A stretch of DNA of 64,000 bases from Sva-07 sp963698565 (GTDB lineage: Bacteria > Actinomycetota > Acidimicrobiia > Acidimicrobiales > Ilumatobacteraceae): NCBI GenBank assembly GCA_963698565.1, contig CAVORH010000011.1, forward strand, positions 62,001-126,000, given 5' to 3'. The stretch's first letter is position 1; the number at the start of each line of letters is the position of its first letter. Positions 1 through 6,273 of the stretch are shown piece by piece. Below the pieces are notes generated by a model. It had not been told where the DNA came from. It searched no databases and was given only the letters and a program-made list of their open reading frames with translations. The translations under genes were made by a program, and so were the position numbers.

Positions 1-45
1 ATCGCGACGTTCGTCGCAGCCGCAGCACCACTCGGCGCGATCTGA
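1..45 (+). CDS. 3' end of a tiny signal-peptide-like ORF, copy 1 (cut by window edge)
   Basis: The first 45 bases read in frame to a TGA and encode IATFVAAAAPLGAI. The DNA is nearly the same as the end of the ORF at 89-175, so this is the tail of a first copy whose start lies outside the window. Small hydrophobic residues followed by Ala-rich sequence and a stop look like the h- and c-regions of a Sec signal peptide with no mature protein behind it. Function unknown. Translation is supported only by the similarity to copy 2. Confidence 0.45.
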   Translation: MATFVAAAAPLGAI

Positions 46-75
46 GCGTGATGTGATCTGGACCAACTCTGGGGG

Positions 76-83
76 AAGGAGGT
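76..83 (+). promoter_or_regulatory. Perfect Shine-Dalgarno for the tiny ORF
   Basis: AAGGAGGT lies 5 nt before the GTG at 89 and fully matches the anti-SD of 16S rRNA. Ribosome sites this strong are rare in this window, where many genes look leaderless, so it argues that the 28-codon ORF is translated. Confidence 0.7.
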
Positions 84-88
84 AACCC

Positions 89-175
89 GTGAAGAAGACC
101 CTGTTCCGCGTCGGGATCGTCGGCGCAACCATCGCGACGTTCGTCGCAGCCGCCGCACCATTCGGCGTCAGCTGA
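89..175 (+). CDS. Tiny signal-peptide-like protein, copy 2 (28 aa)
   Basis: The GTG at 89 follows a perfect AAGGAGGT and opens a 28-codon frame ending in TGA at 173-175. The product has a positive N-terminus (MKKTLFR), a hydrophobic stretch (VGIVGATIATFV) and an AAAAP segment that could be a signal-peptidase site, then ends four residues later. It is therefore essentially a signal peptide without cargo. A second copy ends at base 45. It could be a real mini-secreted or membrane peptide, a leader, or the broken start of a cell-surface gene; the LPXTG tail at 652-951 would be a possible lost partner. No homologue recognised. Confidence 0.55.
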   Translation: MKKTLFRVGIVGATIATFVAAAAPFGVS

Positions 176-181
176 GGTGAG

Positions 182-225
182 GGCGTGGCGATCCGTGACG
201 TGATCACGCGACGGATCGCCACGCC
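182..225. terminator. Bidirectional terminator-like hairpin
   Basis: Perfect 15-bp inverted arms at 182-196 and 211-225 enclose a 14-nt loop that contains the palindrome CGTGATCACG. It sits between the tiny ORF and the convergent lspA and overlaps the last lspA codons. There is no clear T-run, as is common in high-GC actinobacteria. Confidence 0.65.
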
Positions 226-641
226 GCCACGACGAACCAGGCGAGGCCCGCCACGATGAAGAAGTCGGCGATGTTGGCGATCGCCACGCCCATGTCGAGC
301 CAGTCGTGAACGCTCCCGGTGACGAGCCGGTCGATCGCGTTCCCGAGCACACCCCCCAGGAGCAGGCAGTAGAAGACTGCTGCGCTCCGCGACTGTCTCG
401 ACAGTTTGAAGCCGTACACGAGTACGAAACCGGAGACGGCTGCGAGCGCCAGCAATGGCAGCAGTCCGATGTCGAATGATGCGACGCCGAGTGCCAATTC
501 GTCGTTGCGGACCGGCTCGATCGGAAAGCCGTCGTAGGGGCCCTGGTGCGCGAGCGCCTTCGTAGCGAGGTCCACCGCCACGGTCGCCAGAAGGACACAC
601 GCGTACAACCACCACGGAGGAGTCGCCGACTTCGCCTGCAT
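204..641 (-). CDS. lspA: Lipoprotein signal peptidase (signal peptidase II)
   Basis: Aspartic protease of the inner membrane that cuts prolipoproteins before the lipid-modified Cys. The 145-aa form starting at ATG 641 has about four membrane segments. Its first helix carries VAVDLATK (the family's conserved D..K), and the two catalytic aspartates lie in GNAIDR (D104) and NIADFF (D126). A longer frame reaches ATG 758 (184 aa), but its extra 39 residues look unlike the family and would overlap the divergent LPXTG ORF, so the inner start is preferred. A lipoprotein gene lies nearby at 1802. The enzyme assignment is secure; the start is less so. Confidence 0.85.
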   Translation of the reverse strand: MQAKSATPPWWLYACVLLATVAVDLATKALAHQGPYDGFPIEPVRNDELALGVASFDIGLLPLLALAAVSGFVLVYGFKLSRQSRSAAVFYCLLLGGVLGNAIDRLVTGSVHDWLDMGVAIANIADFFIVAGLAWFVVAAWRSVA

Positions 642-651
642 TCGTTCACTG

Positions 652-951
652 TTGCACAGAGTGGCGGTGCCGAACTCGGTGCAGGTCGGTGCCTCAGGCA
701 CGAATGCGGCGAATTCCACGGCGTCCGGCGAGGGCGGCGAGGTGGTGACTCGTGACATGACCCAATCGGAAGCCGCTGCGTGCCCGACCCAGGAATCACA
801 GGTTCCGGTACCTCCACCTCTGCCATCGGTCGCGGCCGCACCGACTGCGCTGCCTCAGACCGGAAGCGAGACGTGGACGATCTTCCTGGTCGGCCTTGCC
901 GCGCTGGCCGTAAGGGCTGGGCTGGTGGTGTTGAGCCGCCGAACTGCCTGA
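652..951 (+). pseudogene. LPXTG cell-wall-sorting tail without signal peptide (remnant or orphan)
   Basis: The frame ends in a textbook sortase signal: LPQTG, then a hydrophobic segment (WTIFLVGLAALAV..LVVL) and a basic SRRTA tail, preceded by a Pro/Ala-rich linker. Nothing before it resembles a signal peptide or a folded domain. ATGs at 652 and 757 are both possible. A protein with a sorting signal but no export signal should not reach sortase, so this is probably the 3' remnant of a surface-protein gene. The stand-alone signal-peptide ORFs at 1-175 may be the other part, with lspA between them. Confidence 0.5.
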
Positions 952-975
952 CATCGAGCTGCGACATCCGGCGAG

Positions 976-1008
976 CCGCTGACGACGAGCACAACCCGTC
1001 GTCAGCGG
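976..1008. terminator. Terminator-like hairpin
   Basis: Perfect 12-bp arms (CCGCTGACGACG at 976-987 and its complement at 997-1008) with a 9-nt loop, between the LPXTG frame and the convergent phosphatase gene. Confidence 0.65.
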
Positions 1009-1049
1009 TGGCGCGTCCTGCGCGCAGCTCCGTTGACGGTCCGATCGGG

Positions 1050-1739
1050 TCAACCGGCGTCGAAGTCTGACCGGGGGACCCGGGGCGTTTCGGAGGGCAG
1101 CCCGGCGAGATGAGCGGCGTCGTTGTAGCGAATCAGTCGCCAGACGCCCGACGGCACCAGACGGAACTCGGTGATCGACGTGTTGAGCGTCTGCAGCTCG
1201 AACCCGCCCGTGGTCGTCGTACGCAGCAGATGCCGAAAGGCCGCATCGATCACGCCACCGTGACACGACACCACGACCGTGCGGCCGGCGTGCGCTCGCA
1301 CCGTGCGTGAGATCGCAGCTCCGACGCGGAGGTGGAACTGCGCAATCGTCTCGCCTCCCGGAAACACGTCGTGGTGAGGATCGCCGGCCCAATCCGGGCT
1401 GCCGAATCGATCGACGAAGTCGTGAAACGTCATCCCGTCGATGTCCGGGCCGGGGTCGTGCTCTCCGAAGTCGGCATCGATCACCGTCTCGAGGCCGCCG
1501 AGCGCCGGTGCGATCGCTTCGGCGGTCTCGATCGCCCGTTGGAAGTTGCTCGAGATCAGGACATCGGCAGGGAGCTCGCCCGTTGCGCCGAGCCGGTCAC
1601 GGAGTCGCTCGGTCTGCCGGCGGCCCAGATCCGACAGCCCATCACAGCTGCGGAAGCCACCGATCACGCGGTTCACGGTCACGTTCGACTCGCCGTGCCG
1701 GATGAAGGCGAGGGTGGTCACAGGTGGAGTGTCCGTCAC
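1050..1739 (-). CDS. Histidine phosphatase family protein (phosphoglycerate-mutase-like)
   Basis: 229 aa. The catalytic RHGES motif (R14-H15-G16) follows the first strand, the downstream acid lies in DADFGEHD, and the second catalytic His is in VVSCHGGV. This is the single-domain branch-1 fold that works through a phospho-His. The substrate cannot be read from the sequence; relatives include sugar phosphatases and adenosylcobalamin/alpha-ribazole phosphatases. The start is GTG 1739, with a -10-like TACGAT (complement of 1747-1752) 7 nt upstream, suggesting a leaderless mRNA. It is divergent from the lipoprotein gene at 1802. Confidence 0.85.
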   Translation of the reverse strand: MTDTPPVTTLAFIRHGESNVTVNRVIGGFRSCDGLSDLGRRQTERLRDRLGATGELPADVLISSNFQRAIETAEAIAPALGGLETVIDADFGEHDPGPDIDGMTFHDFVDRFGSPDWAGDPHHDVFPGGETIAQFHLRVGAAISRTVRAHAGRTVVVSCHGGVIDAAFRHLLRTTTTGGFELQTLNTSITEFRLVPSGVWRLIRYNDAAHLAGLPSETPRVPRSDFDAG

Positions 1740-1746
1740 CTCGACG

Positions 1747-1795
1747 ATCGTACGAGGCCGGCTGTCGGGCGCCTCGCTCGCCGTGCCCCTACGCT
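1747..1795. promoter_or_regulatory. Divergent leaderless promoter pair
   Basis: Minus strand: TACGAT (complement of 1747-1752), 7 nt before GTG 1739. Plus strand: TACGCT (1790-1795), 6 nt before ATG 1802. The spacing places each transcription start on the first codon. No good -35 boxes were seen. Confidence 0.5.
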
Positions 1796-1801
1796 CCGAA
1801 C

Positions 1802-2935
1802 ATGGTCGGAGTTCGACTCGTCAGCGCGCTCTTGGCTGCGAGCGGGCTCGCTGCGTGTGCCTCGACCGCCGAGGTGGCGGTCACGTCCGACCCCGGGCCG
1901 TCGGTCGCCGACGCCGAACCCGACACCGAACCCGACACCGTGTCGCCGCCGACGGGGGCGCCACGGGCCAGCGACGCCACGACCGACCCGCCGACTTCGA
2001 CCGATGCGACCGAGACGACCGCACCGTCGGTCACCGCCGACGATCGTGCGGCGGCGATGTGTGCACGCTCGGGCGTGGACACCTGGGGCATCGTCGCGAA
2101 CGATCTGCTGACCGAGGCGTCAGGCCTCGTTGCGAGTCGCGCTCACCCCGACGTGCTGTGGTCGCACAACGACGGTGGCATGACGCCCGGAGTCTTCGCT
2201 GTCGCCTCCGATGGCTTCGATCTCGGGTTCCATCCGCTCGCGGGCGTGGATGCAGTCGACATCGAGGACATCGCCCTCGTGAGCCACGGTGAGGGTGACG
2301 GGGTCCTGCTCGCCGACATCGGCGACAACGGTGGGTTCCGTGACTCGATCGCCGTCTTCCGCTTCCCGGAGCCGGATCCGGAGGTCAGCGGTGAGGTGAC
2401 CGACGTCGAGCGCCTCGAGTTCGTGTACCCGGACGGAGCACACAACGCCGAGGTGCTCCTCGTGGACGACGAGGCCGGGCGGGTGGTGATCGTGACGAAG
2501 GAGCAGGAGCGAGCCGCTGACGGCAGGCCGAACGAGTTCGGGAACACGTTGCCGTCACTCGTCTTCGAAGGTTCGCTCGACGGCCATGGTTCCGGACCCG
2601 TTGAACTGGTCGGCGCCGGTGTCATCGACATGCCACGTCTCGAGGGTCTCGCGACGGCAAGCGGGCCGCACCCCGCCACACTGCTCGGCTTCGGTGGCGT
2701 CCCGACCGGTGGCGACGTGTCCGCCGATGGTGCGCTGATCGCGCTGCGAACCTATGAAACCGTGTGGCTGTGGGCGCGCGAGCCCGGCCAGACCGTTGCC
2801 GAGGCGCTCGCCGGCGAGCCGTGCGAGGTGGCGGCCGCCCCGGAGGCCCAGGGCGAGGCGATCACCTTCGTGGATGCGGGACTGCTGACGCTCGGCGAGG
2901 GCGTCAACCAGCCGCTGCACCACCTCGCCGGCTGA
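1802..2935 (+). CDS. Secreted lipoprotein with predicted beta-propeller domain
   Basis: 377 aa. A short signal peptide ends in the lipobox LAAC, so the mature protein should be lipid-anchored at about Cys19. A Thr/Pro/Asp-rich low-complexity linker (residues about 25-80) follows. The rest has propeller-like repeats with motifs such as LWSHNDGG, VDIEDIA, ADIGDNG and FRFPEP; this is a widespread actinobacterial exported family without a firm function. The ATG at 1802 is chosen because the lipobox sits correctly behind it and TACGCT lies 6 nt upstream. Upstream in-frame codons would spoil the signal peptide. The role is not predictable. Confidence 0.75.
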   Translation: MVGVRLVSALLAASGLAACASTAEVAVTSDPGPSVADAEPDTEPDTVSPPTGAPRASDATTDPPTSTDATETTAPSVTADDRAAAMCARSGVDTWGIVANDLLTEASGLVASRAHPDVLWSHNDGGMTPGVFAVASDGFDLGFHPLAGVDAVDIEDIALVSHGEGDGVLLADIGDNGGFRDSIAVFRFPEPDPEVSGEVTDVERLEFVYPDGAHNAEVLLVDDEAGRVVIVTKEQERAADGRPNEFGNTLPSLVFEGSLDGHGSGPVELVGAGVIDMPRLEGLATASGPHPATLLGFGGVPTGGDVSADGALIALRTYETVWLWAREPGQTVAEALAGEPCEVAAAPEAQGEAITFVDAGLLTLGEGVNQPLHHLAG

Positions 2936-2963
2936 CCGAACGGATCCACTCCAGCGAGGGATG

Positions 2964-2988
2964 GCACGCCGACGTCGTCGGCTCGTGC
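2964..2988. terminator. Hairpin between convergent genes
   Basis: GCACG-CCGAC / GTCGG-(CT)-CGTGC forms a 10-bp stem with a 2-nt bulge and a 3-nt loop, in the gap between the lipoprotein gene and the convergent MFS gene. Confidence 0.5.
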
Positions 2989-3001
2989 GCTCCAGCCACG
3001 C

Positions 3002-4234
3002 TCACGACAGTCGGCGGAGTTCGCTGTTGCGCCGGTAGGTGACCGCAACCACCACGAAGCCGACGGCGGCCGCGAGGCTGATCGTGTTGCCGACCCCGAT
3101 CATCGACGACAGGGTCCCGAGCAGCAACGCACCGAACGGGAGCAGGCCGACGGTCACCAGCGTGTAGAGGCCCATCACGCGCCCCATCACGGGCTGGGGG
3201 GTGTTGGCCTGGATGAGACCCTGGTTCATGTTGATGAAGAAGCCGCCAGCGAGACCCATCAGGAACGAGAGCACCAGTACCTGGGCGAAGCTGTTCGACC
3301 GGCCGATCAGGAACGTGATCGCGGTCCCGCACATCATCGCCCGCTGGAAGACCGCGCCCTTGTTCCTCATGTCGCCCTTGCGCATCACGACCACGGAGGA
3401 GATCGCGATGCCCACGCCCATGAGTGCGAACGGAAGGGCCGCGTCACCGGCCGTGCGACCGAGTTCGTCCTTCACGTGCGCCTGCATCGTCACCATCACC
3501 GCCGGATTGATCGTGAGGCTGGCAACGAGCAGCAGCCCGAAGAGCGTTGCCAGATTGTGGTCGGCGAGCACGTGTCGCACCGCCAGTCGGGTCTCGGCGA
3601 TCACCGAACGACGCTCGCCGACGGTCTCGTGCGGTGGCACCTCGAGGCGCAGCAGGAACGCGATCCCGACGAACAGCAGGATCGCCTGGAACCAGAACGC
3701 TCCTTCGAAGCCGAACTGGTCGCCGACCGTCTTGGCGAGCACCGGTCCGAGGATCATCGACAGCGTCATCGCGATCGCATTCACGGCGATCGCGCTGAAC
3801 AACTGTTCCTTGCCGACGAGCGCAGGGATCAGCGCCGAACGGACGGGCGCACCGATCGCCGACGCCGAGCCGGCCAGCAGGGTCGCCACGATGATCCAGC
3901 CGAGGCCGATCCGGTCGGCACCGACGAGCAGTGCCGTGGCCATCATCGCGATGCCACCGGCGAGCTGGGTCGCGATCAGCATGCGTCGTCGATCCCAGCG
4001 ATCGGCCCATGCACCCGCCTGGAGCACGAGCAGCGCCGCCGGCAGCCCGAGCGTGAACACGATGAGCCCCTGGGTGCCCTCGCCTCGCTGCAGTCCGTCG
4101 AGCACCAGCCAGCCGAACACGAACCGTTGCGCGTTGGAGACCAGGAAGAACGTGACGTTGTTGAACCACAGGAAGCGGAACTGGCGCGACATCAGGGCGT
4201 TCGCGGGTCGCTGCGTCGGTGTCTCGATCGCCAC
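3002..4234 (-). CDS. MFS transporter (enterobactin-exporter/MFS_3 type)
   Basis: 410 aa with about 12 hydrophobic segments. The N-terminus NALMSRQFRFLWFNNVTFF matches the usual entry of MFS_3 exporters, the loop AWADRWDRRRML carries the family's GxxxDRxxRR motif, and the second half has the 12-TM pattern. It probably exports drugs or small metabolites; substrate unknown. The start is GTG 4234, which gives a complete N-terminus and has a -10-like CACGCT 6 nt upstream; ATG 4192 would cut into the conserved N-terminal motif. The frame stays open far upstream, but that sequence is antisense to the dioxygenase gene. Confidence 0.85.
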   Translation of the reverse strand: MAIETPTQRPANALMSRQFRFLWFNNVTFFLVSNAQRFVFGWLVLDGLQRGEGTQGLIVFTLGLPAALLVLQAGAWADRWDRRRMLIATQLAGGIAMMATALLVGADRIGLGWIIVATLLAGSASAIGAPVRSALIPALVGKEQLFSAIAVNAIAMTLSMILGPVLAKTVGDQFGFEGAFWFQAILLFVGIAFLLRLEVPPHETVGERRSVIAETRLAVRHVLADHNLATLFGLLLVASLTINPAVMVTMQAHVKDELGRTAGDAALPFALMGVGIAISSVVVMRKGDMRNKGAVFQRAMMCGTAITFLIGRSNSFAQVLVLSFLMGLAGGFFINMNQGLIQANTPQPVMGRVMGLYTLVTVGLLPFGALLLGTLSSMIGVGNTISLAAAVGFVVVAVTYRRNSELRRLS

Positions 4235-4315
4235 GTCGACAGCGTGACAGGCACGGTGCCGGTGCGGGCGAGCCGGACCGGACCGGGGTGAACGGTGCGA
4301 GTACGTTGGGTGGCC

Positions 4316-5134
4316 ATGGGCCGACGCATCGGAGACCGCTATGTCGTCAGCGAGGCGGAACGGGCGAGCTTCGAGCGCGACGGTTTCGTCCACCTTCCTG
4401 CCGTGCTGACCGCGGACGAGGTGGATGCGGTCGAGGTCGTCTACGACCAGTTCATGCGCGGCGAGATCGACGTGCAGGGCAAGGATCTCAACGACATGGT
4501 GACGGGGGAGTACGGCACCGACCCGGGTCGGTACACGATCTTCAACGTGATGCTGCCGCGTCGGTACCATCCCGCCTGGCAGGAGAACGTGTTCGAGCGC
4601 GTGGGCCTCGGGATCGCCGAGCAGCTGTGTGGCGAAGGCATGGTCCTCGACTTCGACCAGCTCCTCGCCAAGCAGCCGGGCCGTGCCGACGCCGTTTTCG
4701 CCTGGCACCAGGATCAGGCCTACTGGATCAACACCGACGACCGGCGTACGGCGACGTGCTGGCTCGCGGTCGACGACTCGACGATCGAGAACGGATGCAT
4801 GCAGTTCCTGCCGGGCAGCCACCGTGAACCGGTCCGGCCCCACCGTCCGATCAGCGGCAGCCGGGAGGACCAGCACACGCTGGTGACCGATCTGCGACCC
4901 GACGATGTCCTCGTCCCCGTCGAGATCCGGCGCGGTGACATCACCGTGCACAACGAAGGTGTGCTGCACGGATCGGGTGGCAACTCGTCGGCGTCCAGCC
5001 GGCGACGTGCGTACATCACTGCGTTCCGGTCGATCGAGACCGTCAGGCAAGAGCGCGCGCTCGGGTTCACGCACTCGCACAACGACGCCGCCGACCTCCT
5101 CGCGAACGTCGACGGCCTGCTCGTCACCGACTGA
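4316..5134 (+). CDS. Phytanoyl-CoA dioxygenase family protein (Fe(II)/2-oxoglutarate)
   Basis: 272 aa. It starts as the family does (ERASFERDGFVHLPAVL) and has the iron facial triad: H and D in FAWHQDQAYW and the distal His in VHNEGVLHGSGGN, followed by an Arg-rich strand (RRRAYITAF) that would hold 2-oxoglutarate. It should hydroxylate a small lipid or secondary metabolite; the substrate is unknown. ATG 4316 lies 8 nt after TACGTT, so it is preferred to GTG 4295. It is divergent from the MFS gene, and a joint role is possible but not shown. Confidence 0.85.
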   Translation: MGRRIGDRYVVSEAERASFERDGFVHLPAVLTADEVDAVEVVYDQFMRGEIDVQGKDLNDMVTGEYGTDPGRYTIFNVMLPRRYHPAWQENVFERVGLGIAEQLCGEGMVLDFDQLLAKQPGRADAVFAWHQDQAYWINTDDRRTATCWLAVDDSTIENGCMQFLPGSHREPVRPHRPISGSREDQHTLVTDLRPDDVLVPVEIRRGDITVHNEGVLHGSGGNSSASSRRRAYITAFRSIETVRQERALGFTHSHNDAADLLANVDGLLVTD

Positions 5135-5205
5135 CGGTGTCGTCCGGCGCGGAACCCCGGCGGCTCGTGTCCGATCGGTGGCCGGCCGGGCCGTAGGGTC
5201 TGCCC

Positions 5206-6225
5206 ATGCAGCTCACCTACTCCGAGCAGGAACTGATGCGGGATCACCCGGACCTGCAGCCGCAGGTGATCCTCGGCCAGCGGGTCCACGGTGGGTTCGA
5301 CGGTGCCGGCAGGTACCGCCCGCCTCGTGCGTTCGTACGTGCACCCGCGCTCGACGCATGGAGCAGGGCGCTCGTCGCCCGCGGTGGCGAGGTGTTCGAC
5401 GCCGACTCCTCACTGCTCGCCGGCGTGCGCGTCGTCAACGTCGCTCAGCAGCGGGTGCTGCTCCGCAACGGCCTCGGTCGCTGGTTCTGGGACCAGCTGA
5501 CGATCACGGGCAAGATCGAGGCCCGCGGTCGGCTGCTGGCGGACATCGCCTTTCCCGATCTCCAACCGGTGATCGTCGACGACATCTCCGAGATGGCGAT
5601 CGGCCACCTCGGCGGTGGCCTGCTCCTCGCCCACGGCCTCGACGAGGGTGGCCAACCCGATCTCGGCATCGGTGGGCACGACGTGATGTGGTTCCTCGCT
5701 CGTGATCTCGCGTTCGGTGAGAACGCGTACGCCGATGCGGAACCGCCCGACAACATCGGACGACCCGACGCCGGTACCCGCTACATGCCCGAACTGCCAC
5801 CGGAGATCGAGGGGCTGATCTCGCTCCTCGCGAACCTGCTGATCATCGAGTTCCGCGCCGAACTCGGCTTCGCCGAGGCCCAGGCGATCCTGCGGTCACC
5901 CGACGTGTTCGTCGACCGTCGTGAGGAGGCGGAACTCGCTGCGGAGATCATCGAACGCATCCGCACCGACGAACTGATCCACGTCCGCTCGCTGTGCGTG
6001 TACCTCGGCGAGCTGCGTTCGGTGACGTTCCGAACCGATGACGGCGGCACCGTCGGTGGCAGCGAGCTGATCGACCGCTTCTGGGACGGGATGGTGCGCT
6101 GGGCGACCGTCGACCAGCCGGCACTCAACGCCGAGCGCGTGCTCGCCGACGTCGAGGCCTACATCGCCACCCACCCGGACGCCGAGCGGGTCCGCGCCGA
6201 GTTCGGCACGGCTGCCACCGGCTGA
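5206..6225 (+). CDS. Conserved hypothetical protein (possible ferritin-like helices)
   Basis: 339 aa, soluble, no signal peptide, not recognised. The C-terminal half is helical with acidic/histidine pairs typical of di-iron four-helix bundles: LLIIEFRAELGF, RTDELIHVRSL (ExxH) and, earlier, DISEMAIGHL. The N-terminal half is rich in Leu/Gly/Asp with no clear motif. ATG 5206 follows TAGGGT (5194-5199) by 6 nt, a leaderless arrangement. It stands alone between the dioxygenase and the sugar-dehydrogenase genes. The ferritin-like idea is inference from a few spaced E/H residues. Confidence 0.6.
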   Translation: MQLTYSEQELMRDHPDLQPQVILGQRVHGGFDGAGRYRPPRAFVRAPALDAWSRALVARGGEVFDADSSLLAGVRVVNVAQQRVLLRNGLGRWFWDQLTITGKIEARGRLLADIAFPDLQPVIVDDISEMAIGHLGGGLLLAHGLDEGGQPDLGIGGHDVMWFLARDLAFGENAYADAEPPDNIGRPDAGTRYMPELPPEIEGLISLLANLLIIEFRAELGFAEAQAILRSPDVFVDRREEAELAAEIIERIRTDELIHVRSLCVYLGELRSVTFRTDDGGTVGGSELIDRFWDGMVRWATVDQPALNAERVLADVEAYIATHPDAERVRAEFGTAATG

Positions 6226-6273
6226 ACCCACCTCCGTCGGGCACCACGCGCCGTGCCGGACTACCGTCCACAC

